A stretch of DNA of 64,000 nt from Ottowia testudinis (GTDB lineage Bacteria; Pseudomonadota; Gammaproteobacteria; Burkholderiales; Burkholderiaceae_C). This document shows, piece after piece, positions 42,519 through 51,807 of the stretch. Under the pieces are notes generated by a model. That model made no database searches and was not told the origin of the DNA. It saw only the letters and a program-made list of their open reading frames with translations. Where the stretch lies: the NCBI RefSeq assembly GCF_017498525.1, contig NZ_CP071796.1, positions 620,001 through 684,000 of the forward strand, read 5' to 3'. Made by a program: the position numbers and the translations under genes. Positions within the stretch are counted from its first letter, which is position 1; the number at the start of each line of letters is the position of its first letter.

Positions 42519-43832
42519 GTGGCCACCAGCGGACCGCAAATCGCGAAAACCGGCAAATACGGCGACCTGCGCCGTCGGCTGGTGTTTTTGCTGCTCGCGC
42601 TGGTCGTGTACCGGATCGGCGCCCACATTCCCGTTCCCGGGATCAACCCGGATCAGCTTCGTCAGCTGTTCCAGGGACAGCAAGGCGGCATCCTGAACCT
42701 GTTCAACATGTTCTCGGGTGGTGCATTGTCTCGCTTCACCGTGTTCGCGCTCGGCATCATGCCGTATATATCGGCGTCGATCATCATGCAGTTGATGACC
42801 TATGTTGTGCCGACCTTCGAGCAAATGAAGAAGGAGGGCGAGGCCGGTCGTCGCAAGATCACCCAGTTCACGCGCTATGGCACGCTGGGCTTGGCGTTGT
42901 TTCAGTCGTTCGGGATTGCGGTGGCGCTGGAGGCCCAGCAGGGCTTGGTCATCAGTCCGGGTTGGGGCTTTCGGATGACGGCCGTGATCAGCCTGACGGC
43001 GGGTACGATGTTTTTGATGTGGCTGGGCGAGCAAATCACCGAGCGCGGCTTGGGCAACGGCATCTCGATCCTGATTTTTGCTGGGATCGCGGCGGGCTTG
43101 CCGAACGCGGTGGGTGGTCTGCTGGAACTGGTGCGTACGGGCGCCATGAGCATCATCGTTGCTTTGTTCATCGTTGCACTGGTGGGTTTGGTCACTTATT
43201 TTGTGGTGTTCGTGGAGCGCGGGCAGCGCAAGATCCTCGTGAACTATGCGCGCCGGCAGGTTGGCAACAAGGTGTATGGCGGTCAGTCGTCGCACCTGCC
43301 GTTGAAGCTGAATATGGCTGGCGTGATTCCGCCGATCTTTGCATCGTCGATCATTCTGCTGCCGGCCACCGTGGTGGGCTGGTTCAGCGCTGGCGACTCC
43401 ATGCGCTGGCTCAAGGACATCGCGGCGACGCTTACGCCAGGGCAGCCGATCTACGTCATGCTGTATGCGGCGGCGATTATCTTTTTCTGCTTTTTTTACA
43501 CTGGCCTCGTCTTCAACAGCCGCGAGACCGCCGACAACTTGAAGAAGAGCGGTGCCTTCATTCCGGGCATTAGACCTGGCGACCAGACGGCGCGCTACAT
43601 CGACAAAATCCTGCTGCGGCTGACGCTGGCCGGCGCCATTTACATCACCGCCGTCTGTCTGCTGCCTGAGTTCTTGATCCTGCGCTACAACGTTCCGTTC
43701 TATTTCGGTGGCACCTCGCTGCTGATTCTGGTGGTTGTCACGATGGACTTCATGGCGCAGGTGCAGAACTACATGATGAGCCAGCAGTATGAGTCGTTGC
43801 TCAAGAAGGCCAATTTCAAGACATCCCTCTGA
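42519..43832 (+). CDS. secY: SecY protein translocase subunit
   Basis: SecY forms the pore of the Sec translocon in the inner membrane. The 437-aa protein has ten membrane segments; [20 protein letters not shown] (about 25-44), [17 protein letters not shown]-type TM2 ([16 protein letters not shown]) and [17 protein letters not shown]-type loop ([19 protein letters not shown]) are diagnostic. GTG start at 42519 with AAGG upstream. The spc operon gene rpmJ follows after 69 bases; infA, usual at this point in many relatives, is absent. Confidence 0.98.
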   Translation: MATSGPQIAKTGKYGDLRRRLVFLLLALVVYRIGAHIPVPGINPDQLRQLFQGQQGGILNLFNMFSGGALSRFTVFALGIMPYISASIIMQLMTYVVPTFEQMKKEGEAGRRKITQFTRYGTLGLALFQSFGIAVALEAQQGLVISPGWGFRMTAVISLTAGTMFLMWLGEQITERGLGNGISILIFAGIAAGLPNAVGGLLELVRTGAMSIIVALFIVALVGLVTYFVVFVERGQRKILVNYARRQVGNKVYGGQSSHLPLKLNMAGVIPPIFASSIILLPATVVGWFSAGDSMRWLKDIAATLTPGQPIYVMLYAAAIIFFCFFYTGLVFNSRETADNLKKSGAFIPGIRPGDQTARYIDKILLRLTLAGAIYITAVCLLPEFLILRYNVPFYFGGTSLLILVVVTMDFMAQVQNYMMSQQYESLLKKANFKTSL

Positions 43833-43901
43833 GCGTGGGGCGTCGCATTCGATGTGATTGGCAGGCTCAGCCTGCGCAAAAATGAGTTTTAGGAGAGTGA
43901 A

Positions 43902-44015
43902 ATGAGAGTTTCAGCTTCGGTCAAGAAGATCTGCCGCAACTGCAAGATCATCCGCCGCAAAGGCGTGGTGCGCGTGATTTGCACCGATCCGCGCCACAAG
44001 CAGCGCCAGGGTTAA
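43902..44015 (+). CDS. rpmJ: Ribosomal protein bL36
   Basis: A 37-aa zinc-binding L36, too short for most gene callers' size cut-offs. [20 protein letters not shown] ends [10 protein letters not shown]; Cys11, Cys14, Cys27 and His32 are the zinc ligands. TAGGAGAG precedes the ATG. A small GCAGGC/GCCTGC hairpin lies at 43861-43875 upstream. Confidence 0.97.
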   Translation: MRVSASVKKICRNCKIIRRKGVVRVICTDPRHKQRQG

Positions 44016-44056
44016 TCCTGCGCGGCCCGCTACAGAGTTCACAGGATTAAAAGACC

Positions 44057-44422
44057 ATGGCACGTATTGCTGGTATCAACATTCCGCCGCACAAGCACGC
44101 CGAGATTGGGCTGACGGCCATCTTCGGCATTGGGCGTTCGCGTGCTCGCAAGATTTGCGAAGCCTGCGGCATTCCTTATGAAAAGAAGGTCAAGGACTTG
44201 ACCGATGCCGATCAGGAAAAGATCCGCGACGCCATCGCCCAGTTCATTATCGAGGGCGATCTGCGCCGCGAAACCACCATGAACATCAAGCGTTTGATGG
44301 ATATCGGCTGCTACCGCGGCTTCCGGCATCGCCGTGGCCTGCCGATGCGTGGTCAGCGAACCCGCACCAATGCCCGCACCCGCAAGGGCCCGCGCAAGGC
44401 TGCGCAGGCGCTGAAGAAATAA
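44057..44422 (+). CDS. rpsM: Ribosomal protein uS13
   Basis: A 121-aa head protein of the small subunit. [20 protein letters not shown] and [20 protein letters not shown] are diagnostic. First gene of the alpha operon set. Confidence 0.98.
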   Translation: MARIAGINIPPHKHAEIGLTAIFGIGRSRARKICEACGIPYEKKVKDLTDADQEKIRDAIAQFIIEGDLRRETTMNIKRLMDIGCYRGFRHRRGLPMRGQRTRTNARTRKGPRKAAQALKK

Positions 44423-44441
44423 GCAAGGATAAAGGTTCACC

Positions 44442-44846
44442 ATGGCCAAGTCTCCCGCCAGCAACGCAGCGCAACGCGTGCGCAAGAAAGTCCGCAAGAA
44501 CATTTCGGACGGTATCGCGCACGTGCACGCGTCGTTCAACAACACCATCATCACCATCACCGATCGGCAGGGCAACGCACTGTCGTGGGCGTCCTCCGGC
44601 GGCCAGGGCTTCAAGGGCTCGCGCAAGTCGACTCCATTTGCGGCTCAGGTGGCGTCCGAGGTCGCTGGCCGAGCGGCCATCGACCAGGGTATCAAGAACC
44701 TCGATGTCGAAATCAAGGGCCCTGGCCCTGGTCGCGAATCGTCGGTGCGTGCACTGGCGGCCCTCGGCATCCGCATTACCTCGATTTCCGACGTCACCCC
44801 GGTGCCGCACAACGGCTGCCGTCCCCAGAAGCGCCGGAGAATTTAA
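44442..44846 (+). CDS. rpsK: Ribosomal protein uS11
   Basis: A 134-aa platform protein: [40 protein letters not shown] and [16 protein letters not shown] 134-base gap follows before rpsD. Confidence 0.98.
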   Translation: MAKSPASNAAQRVRKKVRKNISDGIAHVHASFNNTIITITDRQGNALSWASSGGQGFKGSRKSTPFAAQVASEVAGRAAIDQGIKNLDVEIKGPGPGRESSVRALAALGIRITSISDVTPVPHNGCRPQKRRRI

Positions 44847-44980
44847 CGGCGGATCAACAAGGTGTTGCTGCGCTCGCCTTGTGCTTCCGGTTTCCTATTT
44901 ATTAAGCCCACCGCCGTCCCGCCTGCGAGCGACGGCTCCCCTGGCAACTGGCCGGGGCAGATAACCCCAAGGAAAGATCA

Positions 44981-45604
<624 letters not shown>

Positions 45605-45638
45605 TCCTTGGCGCTCCAGCGCGCACCATCTGTTCCGA

Positions 45639-45659
45639 CCCGCCGCCTGTGGCGGGTTT
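45639..45659 (+). terminator. Weak hairpin between rpsD and rpoA
   Basis: CCCGCC (45639-45644) pairs with GGCGGG (45651-45656), followed by TTT. Probably a partial terminator or attenuator within the alpha operon rather than a full stop. Confidence 0.35.
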
Positions 45660-45719
45660 GGCGCTTCACCAGCCTTACCGGTGTAACGAGCCGGGGGTAT
45701 TGAGAGGAAGTCTAGGAAA

Positions 45720-46712
45720 ATGCAAACCCAACTGCTGAAACCCAAAGCGATCAACGTCGAGCCCATGGGCCCCAACAAGGCCGAGGTCACGCTCGAGCCG
45801 TTTGAGCGCGGCTATGGCCATACGCTAGGCAACGCCCTGCGCCGCGTGCTGCTGTCGTCCATGATCGGCTACGCACCGACCGAGGTGACGATCGCCGGTG
45901 TGCTGCACGAATACTCATCCATCGATGGCGTGCAAGAAGATGTGGTCAACATCCTGTTGAACCTCAAAGGCGTCGTCTTCAAGTTGCACAACCGCGACGA
46001 AGTCACGTTGTCGCTGCGCAAGGATGGCGAAGGCGTGGTCACCGCCGCCGATATCCAGACGCCGCACGATGTCGAGATCATCAACCCCGATCACGTCATC
46101 GCCACGCTGTCGCAAGGCGGCAAGCTGGACATGCAGATCAAGGTCGAGAAAGGCCGCGGCTACGTGCCTGGCACGCTGCGCCGCTACGCCGACGAGCCGA
46201 CGAAGTCGATTGGCCGCATCGTGCTGGACGCCTCTTTCTCGCCGGTCAAGCGCGTGAGTTACGCGGTCGAGAACGCCCGCGTCGAGCAGCGCACCGACCT
46301 CGACAAGCTGGTGATGGAGATCGAGACCAACGGCGCCATCAACGCCGAAGACGCCGTGCGTGCTTCCGCCAAGATCCTGGTCGAGCAGCTGGCCGTGTTC
46401 GCGCAGCTGGAAGGCAGCGAACTGGCAGCCTTCGATCAGCCGGCCCAGCGCAGCGGCGCCGCCAGCTTCGATCCGATCCTGCTGCGTCCGGTCGACGAGC
46501 TGGAACTCACCGTGCGTTCGGCCAACTGCCTGAAGGCCGAGAACATCTACTACATCGGCGACCTGATTCAGCGCACCGAGAACGAGCTGCTGAAGACCCC
46601 CAACCTGGGCCGCAAGTCGCTCAACGAGATCAAGGAAGTGCTGGCTTCGCGTGGCCTGACCTTGGGCATGAAGCTCGAGAACTGGCCCCCATCCGGCCTG
46701 GACAAGCGCTGA
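45720..46712 (+). CDS. rpoA: RNA polymerase alpha subunit
   Basis: Alpha nucleates RNA polymerase assembly and contacts UP elements and activators. 330 aa: N-terminal dimer domain ([20 protein letters not shown], about 26-45), linker, and C-terminal domain ([19 protein letters not shown], about 259; [19 protein letters not shown], about 295). AGGAAG precedes the ATG. Between rpoA and rplQ lies a repeat copy. Confidence 0.99.
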   Translation: MQTQLLKPKAINVEPMGPNKAEVTLEPFERGYGHTLGNALRRVLLSSMIGYAPTEVTIAGVLHEYSSIDGVQEDVVNILLNLKGVVFKLHNRDEVTLSLRKDGEGVVTAADIQTPHDVEIINPDHVIATLSQGGKLDMQIKVEKGRGYVPGTLRRYADEPTKSIGRIVLDASFSPVKRVSYAVENARVEQRTDLDKLVMEIETNGAINAEDAVRASAKILVEQLAVFAQLEGSELAAFDQPAQRSGAASFDPILLRPVDELELTVRSANCLKAENIYYIGDLIQRTENELLKTPNLGRKSLNEIKEVLASRGLTLGMKLENWPPSGLDKR

Positions 46713-46719
46713 ATTTCAG

Positions 46720-46782
46720 CGGAATTGATCGCTGGCGCTTAGCTTATACAGCAAGCGCTGATAGCTACGATTTTTGAAGTAA
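46720..46782. repeat. Palindromic repeat (CPE) copy between rpoA and rplQ
   Basis: GATCGCTGGCGCTTAGC then CAGCAAGCGCTGATAGCTAC. The most diverged clear copy, and the only one near the ribosomal genes. Confidence 0.65.
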
Positions 46783-46866
46783 TTGCCCTGTCTGAGGGCA
46801 CATCGTGCAAGGGCCGTACCTGATCCGGCGGTCCTGTTAATAAAGAAACCTGAAAGGAAAAGCACC

Positions 46867-47253
46867 ATGCGTCACGGTAACGGCCTGCGCAAACTCAACC
46901 GCACCAGCGCGCACCGCCAGGCGATGCTGCGCAACATGATGAATTCGCTGATCGCCCACGAGGCGATCAAGACCACCGTCCCCAAGGCCAAGGAGCTGCG
47001 CCGCGTGGTCGAGCCCATGATCACCTTGGCCAAGAAAGACAGCGTGGCCAACCGCCGCCTGGCGTTTGCCCGCCTGCGCGACGACGCCAGTGTGGCCAAG
47101 CTCTTCACCGAGCTGGGACCTCGCTACAACGCACGTCCGGGCGGCTACACGCGCATCCTGAAGATGGGTTTTCGTGTGGGCGACAACGCGCCGATGGCCT
47201 TTGTCGAGCTGGTCGATCGCCCTGAGGCGAGCGATGCACAAGCTGACGAATAA
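46867..47253 (+). CDS. rplQ: Ribosomal protein bL17
   Basis: A 128-aa protein: [40 protein letters not shown] and the C-terminal [28 protein letters not shown] precedes the ATG at 46867; a longer in-frame start at 46783 is not needed. Its 3' end contains the tRNA promoter. Confidence 0.98.
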   Translation: MRHGNGLRKLNRTSAHRQAMLRNMMNSLIAHEAIKTTVPKAKELRRVVEPMITLAKKDSVANRRLAFARLRDDASVAKLFTELGPRYNARPGGYTRILKMGFRVGDNAPMAFVELVDRPEASDAQADE

Positions 47254-47264
47254 TCTGTTATAAT
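47235..47264 (+). promoter_or_regulatory. Promoter of the initiator tRNA gene
   Basis: TGCACA (47235-47240), 18-base spacer, then a perfect TATAAT (47259-47264) 12 bases before the mature tRNA start. The -35 lies inside rplQ, the -10 just after its stop. Confidence 0.7.
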
Positions 47265-47275
47265 TTTAAGCTTAC

Positions 47276-47352
<77 letters not shown>

Positions 47353-47364
47353 AACACTTGAATT

Positions 47365-47391
47365 AAGCCCGCCTTCATGGCGGGCTTTTTT
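47365..47391 (+). terminator. Intrinsic terminator after tRNA-fMet
   Basis: AAGCCCGCC, loop TTCAT, GGCGGGCTT, then a T-run. Strong rho-independent terminator for the ribosomal block and tRNA. Confidence 0.9.
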
Positions 47392-47424
47392 CATGGGCGT
47401 TTGCTCCTCGCCCGTGCGGTGCGA

Positions 47425-47490
47425 TTTCTAGCAAAAAAGCGCTGTAGCGCTCGTTTGGTCTGCGCGAGCAGCTCTTGATTCAATAGCGAA
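47425..47490. repeat. Palindromic repeat (CPE) copy, intergenic
   Basis: AAAAAAGCGCTGTAGCGCTCG then GTCTGCGCGAGCAGCTCTTG and ATTCAATAG tail. Diverged right core. Confidence 0.7.
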
Positions 47491-47496
47491 TTGACG

Positions 47497-47988
47497 TCAC
47501 CAGCCCCCGATGGCGCGGCGCAGTATGAAGTCGCTTTCGGCCGGTGCGGGCTGGCCCTCGCGCGCCAAGGCTTGCCATTTGCCGCGGATCTCGGCGCCGC
47601 AGGCGCTGGGCACCAGGCGGCCGCTCCAGAAGGCGAACAGCGTCTTGCCGTCGCGCGACTCGTCGAGATTGAATTCGCCGTCTTCCACGTCACCCGACGC
47701 CAGCGACCGTTCGCCACCGTAGCTGAAGTGACCACGCAGGCTGGCTTTGAACTCGGGGTGCTGGCTCAGCGTCAGCTGGCCGCGCAGGCCCGCCTGCACC
47801 AGCTCGACCTGCCAGCTGCCGTACAGCTGCGCCGCGTGCAGCCGGGTGACGTCGGGGCATTCGAGAGAGGGCGCGCCCGCGCCGGCTGGTTCAGCACTCT
47901 TGACGGTATTTGGGCTGCTGGCGCAGGCAGATAAAGCGCAGGCAGCTATCAAAAAAATAGTAAATCGAAGCTTCGAAAACAACATCAT
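47497..47988 (-). CDS. Putative lipoprotein of unknown function
   Basis: The 163-aa product has a lipoprotein signal: FTIFLIAACALSACASS, with lipobox LSAC (lipidated Cys at about 21). The mature part includes LYGSWQVELVQAGLRGQLTL, FSYGGERSLASGDVEDGEFN and FWSGRLVPSACGAEIRGKWQ, a likely beta-barrel-like small domain. I cannot assign a function. The signal core and lipobox are encoded by a repeat copy (47905-47966). Its start (ATG pair 47988/47985) overlaps the rep stop (ATGA), so it is coupled to rep. An envelope lipoprotein coupled to a helicase gene is unexpected. Confidence 0.75.
   Translation of the reverse strand: MMLFSKLRFTIFLIAACALSACASSPNTVKSAEPAGAGAPSLECPDVTRLHAAQLYGSWQVELVQAGLRGQLTLSQHPEFKASLRGHFSYGGERSLASGDVEDGEFNLDESRDGKTLFAFWSGRLVPSACGAEIRGKWQALAREGQPAPAESDFILRRAIGGW
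47905..47966. repeat. Palindromic repeat (CPE) copy encoding a lipobox
   Basis: GGCGCAGGCAGATAAAGCGC AGGCAGCTATC on the plus strand; on the minus strand it reads in frame as FLIAACALSACA. Confidence 0.85.
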
Positions 47989-50051
47989 TTCTCGATCGTT
48001 GACGGGCCATCGCCGGCGGCCATGGGCGCTGCGCGGCGAGCAAATTCGGCGCGCAGCGCCTTGAGTTTCTCGCGCGGGTCTTCGCGCGTGGTGGATCGGT
48101 CAAGCGCCATCTCGGCGATGAAGCGGCTGGGCTGGGCGGCAACGATCTCGCGGCCTTTCTTGCGCCGGCGCGTCCAGCTCACCGCCAGCGTGCGCTGCGC
48201 GCGGGTAATGCCGACGTACATCAGCCGGCGCTCTTCCTCGATGCGGGCGGCCTGCACGGCGGCGTCGGCGTCCTCATCGGGGCGAAACGGCAGCATGCCC
48301 TCGATCACGCCCGCCAGCACGACGTGCGGCCACTCCAGCCCCTTGGCGGCGTGCAGGGTGGAAAGGGTGACGACGTTCGGATCCTGCTCGCGCTCGTTCA
48401 GGGTCGAGATCAGCGAGATGGTCTGCGCCACCTCCAGCAGCGTCTTGCGCTCGGTGGATGTGGTGACGCCCGCCGCGTCGTCGATCTGGCCGCCGCAGCG
48501 CCCGGCCATCCAGTCGCAAAACTCCAGCACGTTGGTCCAGCGCGCGGCGGCTTGGCCCTCGCTGTCGCTGCTGTCGTACAAATGCTTTTCGTAGCCGATG
48601 GCCTTGAGCCAATCGGTGAGGAAGGTGCGCGCCGCCTCGTGCCCCACGGTGTGCTGGGCGCGGTGGCGCTGGTCGTTCAGATCGCGCCCGAACTCGTGCA
48701 GGCTGCCGACGGCGCGCGCGGGCAGGGCGGCACCGAGCGAGTGCGAGAACAGCGCGCCAAACAGACTGAGCTTGTAGCGGGCGGCAAACTCGCCCAGCGC
48801 GCCCAGCGTCTGGTGGCCGATGCCGCGCTTGGGCGTGGTCACGGCGCGCAGAAAGGCGGGGTCGTCGTCCTCGTTGATCCAAAGACGCAGCCAGGCGCAC
48901 AGATCCTTGATCTCGGCACGGTCGAAAAAGCTTTGACCGCCCGAGACCTTGTACGGAATCTGCGCGCGCCGCAGCGCCTGCTCGAATACACGCGCCTGGT
49001 GGTTGGCGCGGTACAGGAGGGCAAAGTCGCGCCACTCCTTGTGCGGCGAGGTCTGGCGCAGCGACTGGATGCGCGCCACGGCCCGCTCGGCCTCGTGCGC
49101 CTCATGGTCGCTGTCGACCACGCGCACCGGTTCGCCCTCGCCCAGCTCGGAATACAGCGTTTTAGGGAACAGCTTGGGGTTGGGGCCGATCACGTTGTTG
49201 GCCGCGCGCAGGATGGCGCTGGTGGAGCGGTAGTTTTGCTCCAGCTTGATGATTTTCAGCTTGGGGTAGTCCAGCGGCAGGCGCTTCAGGTTGTCGAGCG
49301 TGGCGCCGCGCCAGCCGTAGATGCTCTGGTCGTCGTCGCCCACGGCGGTGAAGCTGCCCTGGGCGCCCACCAGAAGCTTCATCAACTCGTACTGCGTGGC
49401 GTTGGTGTCCTGGTATTCGTCGACCAGCACATGGGCCAGGCGCGCTCGCCACTTTTGCGAGATGTGCTCATGATTTTGTAGCATTCGCAGGGGCAGGCCG
49501 ATCAGGTCGTCGAAATCGACGCTCTGATAGGCGGCCAGGCGCTCTTGGTATCGGGCCATCAGCAGCGCGGTTTGGCGCTCGCCCTCGCTCGTGGCTTGCG
49601 CCTGCGCGGCGGCGGCATCGAGGCCCGCGTTTTTCCAGCGGCTGATGGCCCATTGCCACTGGCGGGCGGTGGCGGCATCGGTGGTGGCGCCGCAATCCTT
49701 GATGAGGCCGAGCACATCGTCGCTGTCGAGGATGCTGAATTGGGCTTTCAAGCCCAGCACCGCGCCGTCCTCGCGCAACAAGCGCACCCCCAGGGCGTGA
49801 AAGGTGCAGATCAGTACATCGCCCGCTGCCTTGCCCACCAGCGCCCGCGCGCGTTCGCGCATTTCAGCGGCGGCCTTGTTGGTGAAGGTGATGGCGGCGA
49901 TGCGCTTGCCCTCGACGCCGGTCTGGATCAAGCGCGCGATCTTGTGGGTGATGACCCGCGTCTTGCCGGATCCGGCGCCGGCCAGCACCAAACACGGCCC
50001 GCGAAGGTGGTTGACCGCGTCTTGCTGCGCCAGATTGAGTGATGCGGTCAT
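47985..50051 (-). CDS. rep: ATP-dependent DNA helicase Rep
   Basis: Rep is a superfamily-1 3'-5' helicase that helps forks pass protein blocks. The 688-aa product has AGAGSGKTRV (24-33), AITFTNKAAAEMRERA (about 53), VDEYQDTN (about 214), GDDDQSIYGWRGA (about 237), LEQNYRSTSAIL (about 266), TLHAAKGLEW (about 560) and EERRLMYVGITRAQ. The N-terminus and length fit Rep better than UvrD. The C-terminal tail is basic. It is followed by a coupled lipoprotein gene. Confidence 0.93.
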   Translation of the reverse strand: MTASLNLAQQDAVNHLRGPCLVLAGAGSGKTRVITHKIARLIQTGVEGKRIAAITFTNKAAAEMRERARALVGKAAGDVLICTFHALGVRLLREDGAVLGLKAQFSILDSDDVLGLIKDCGATTDAATARQWQWAISRWKNAGLDAAAAQAQATSEGERQTALLMARYQERLAAYQSVDFDDLIGLPLRMLQNHEHISQKWRARLAHVLVDEYQDTNATQYELMKLLVGAQGSFTAVGDDDQSIYGWRGATLDNLKRLPLDYPKLKIIKLEQNYRSTSAILRAANNVIGPNPKLFPKTLYSELGEGEPVRVVDSDHEAHEAERAVARIQSLRQTSPHKEWRDFALLYRANHQARVFEQALRRAQIPYKVSGGQSFFDRAEIKDLCAWLRLWINEDDDPAFLRAVTTPKRGIGHQTLGALGEFAARYKLSLFGALFSHSLGAALPARAVGSLHEFGRDLNDQRHRAQHTVGHEAARTFLTDWLKAIGYEKHLYDSSDSEGQAAARWTNVLEFCDWMAGRCGGQIDDAAGVTTSTERKTLLEVAQTISLISTLNEREQDPNVVTLSTLHAAKGLEWPHVVLAGVIEGMLPFRPDEDADAAVQAARIEEERRLMYVGITRAQRTLAVSWTRRRKKGREIVAAQPSRFIAEMALDRSTTREDPREKLKALRAEFARRAAPMAAGDGPSTIEK

Positions 50052-50254
50052 GAAAAAGCCGGCCCGCTTGCGGCGGCATCGAAAAACTCAGGGGAACGGC
50101 TGGCGATGATACCCGCCGGGATCGAGCAAGCCTGGGTCCCAGAGGGCGGCCAAACAGCTGCATGACCCGTGGTGGCGCACGCGGCGGGTTTGCCTTACCG
50201 GTGAATGTGATGGCCGCTGCCCCGGCCCAGGCGCTTTGCTAAGCTGCCGCACCC

Positions 50255-51226
50255 ATGCAAGCGCTTGTCGGCATTCTGGCCGTTACTTTTCCTTTCTTTG
50301 CCCTGGTGCTGTGCGGCTACCTCGCCGCGCGGTCACGTCTGCTGCCGCTGGATGCGGTGGCGGGGTTGAACATGTTCGTGCTGTACTTCGCGCTGCCGTG
50401 CATGCTGTTCCGGTTTGGCGGCACGACGCCGGCGGCGCAGCTGTTTCATCCGGTCATCGCGCTGTTGTGGTTGGCGGTGGCGGCGACGGTCGTGGCCGCC
50501 ACCGCCGGCTGGGCGCGCCGCCACGGTGCCCGCTGGCCCGATGCCGCCATGGGGGCGCTGGTGGCGGCGTTTCCCAATTCAGGCTTCATGGGCGTGCCGC
50601 TGATCCTGGCGCTGCTGGGGCCAGGCGCCGTGGGGCCGGTCATGGCCACGCTGCTGGTCGATCTGGCCGTGACGACATCGCTGTGCATCGGCCTGTCGCA
50701 ATGGGGCGCGGCTGGCGAGCACGGGCCGGCCAAGGCGGTGGCCAGCGCCTTGCGGGGCGTGCTGCGCAACCCGATGCCGTGGTCGATCCTGCTGGGCGCA
50801 CTGTCCGGGATATGGGGCCTGACGCCGTGGGCGCCGCTGGGCAAGACGGTGCAGTTGCTGGCCGATGCCGCGTCGCCCGTGGCGCTGTTCACCATTGGGG
50901 CGGTGCTGGCGCGCTCGCGGATGCGGCCGGCCGCGGCGGCTGACGGCGCGGCGCCGCCGCGCGATGTCGCCGTATTGGTGGCCGCCAAGCTGTTGCTGCA
51001 CCCGCTGCTGGTGTGGGGCATGGGACTGCTGGCGGTGCGTGCCGGGGCGTTGACCGCGCCGGCGTTGGCCTCATTGGTGCTGGTGGCCGCGTTACCGGCG
51101 GCCAGCAACGTATCGCTGCTGGCCGAGCGCTTCGGCGCCGACAACGGCCGGGTGGCGCGGGTCATTCTGTGGTCGACCGCGCTGGCGTTCTTCAGCTTCT
51201 CGGCGGCCGTGGCGTGGCTGCGTTGA
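50255..51226 (+). CDS. AEC family (auxin efflux carrier-type) transporter
   Basis: A 323-aa inner-membrane protein with about ten hydrophobic segments. LVGILAVTFPFFALVLCGYL (4-23), NMFVLYFALPCMLFR (about 40), AAFPNSGFMGVPLILALLG (about 109) and AALPAASNVSLLAERFGADN (about 284) are typical of the AEC family (malonate or other carboxylate export; substrate open). It is divergent from rep, with 203 bases between. The start gives MQALVGILAVTF. Confidence 0.85.
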   Translation: MQALVGILAVTFPFFALVLCGYLAARSRLLPLDAVAGLNMFVLYFALPCMLFRFGGTTPAAQLFHPVIALLWLAVAATVVAATAGWARRHGARWPDAAMGALVAAFPNSGFMGVPLILALLGPGAVGPVMATLLVDLAVTTSLCIGLSQWGAAGEHGPAKAVASALRGVLRNPMPWSILLGALSGIWGLTPWAPLGKTVQLLADAASPVALFTIGAVLARSRMRPAAAADGAAPPRDVAVLVAAKLLLHPLLVWGMGLLAVRAGALTAPALASLVLVAALPAASNVSLLAERFGADNGRVARVILWSTALAFFSFSAAVAWLR

Positions 51227-51228
51227 GG

Positions 51229-51255
51229 AAAAAAACAGCGCCCCGCAGGGCGCTG
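51229..51255 (-). terminator. Intrinsic terminator for the gene at 51286-51654
   Basis: On the minus strand CAGCGCCC, loop TGCG, GGGCGCTG, then seven Ts. Perfect 8-bp stem, just downstream of the secreted-protein gene and abutting the AEC stop. Confidence 0.9.
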
Positions 51256-51285
51256 TGCTGTTCGGCCGGCGACGAGCCGGGTCGA

Positions 51286-51654
51286 TCAGTTGCGAGGTGC
51301 CGGCACCGCCATTGGCTGGTGCGACTTCATCATGGCATCGAGTTCGGACTGCGGCATGGTGGTCACGGTTTCCTTCACGAGGCCGCCGCCGATCACGCTG
51401 CCGGACACCTGGCCCTGACCCTTCACGCGCGCCTCGCAGTCGGCCTTGTACATGGCCGGCAGGTTGGCGCAGCGCTTCAAGGCGTTGGCCGTGGCCTGCT
51501 CCGGGCTCACGGGCGCCAGTTGACCGCCGCGCGCGTTGCGCGCTTCCATGCGGGCGGCGCCTTGGTCGAGATTGGTCTGGGCGGGGCTCATCTGGGCCGC
51601 GGCGGGCAGCGCGAAAGCGCCGGACAAGGCGATCAGGGCAAACAGTTTTTTCAT
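51286..51654 (-). CDS. Small secreted protein of unknown function
   Basis: A 122-aa product with a signal peptide (KKLFALIALSGAFALPAAA, cut before QMSP at about 21). The mature part has two cysteines likely forming a disulfide (LKRCANLPAMYKADCEARVK), and a flexible C-terminus. No family is recognised. AAGGA lies upstream; start 51654 or 51657. It is followed by a strong terminator, so it is probably a single-gene unit. Confidence 0.75.
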   Translation of the reverse strand: MKKLFALIALSGAFALPAAAQMSPAQTNLDQGAARMEARNARGGQLAPVSPEQATANALKRCANLPAMYKADCEARVKGQGQVSGSVIGGGLVKETVTTMPQSELDAMMKSHQPMAVPAPRN

Positions 51655-51807
51655 CATTGAATCCTTTCTGGTCTGGCGGGCCGGCCGAAATGGCATGTGC
51701 CGCCGGGCGGCCGAACGCCGAAAGACGCCCCGCCGACAGCGTTTCAATGTAGCAAACGGCATCGCCCGCGCTGTGTCGGACAAGACCGCGAGCGCGTGCC
51801 CGCCTGC

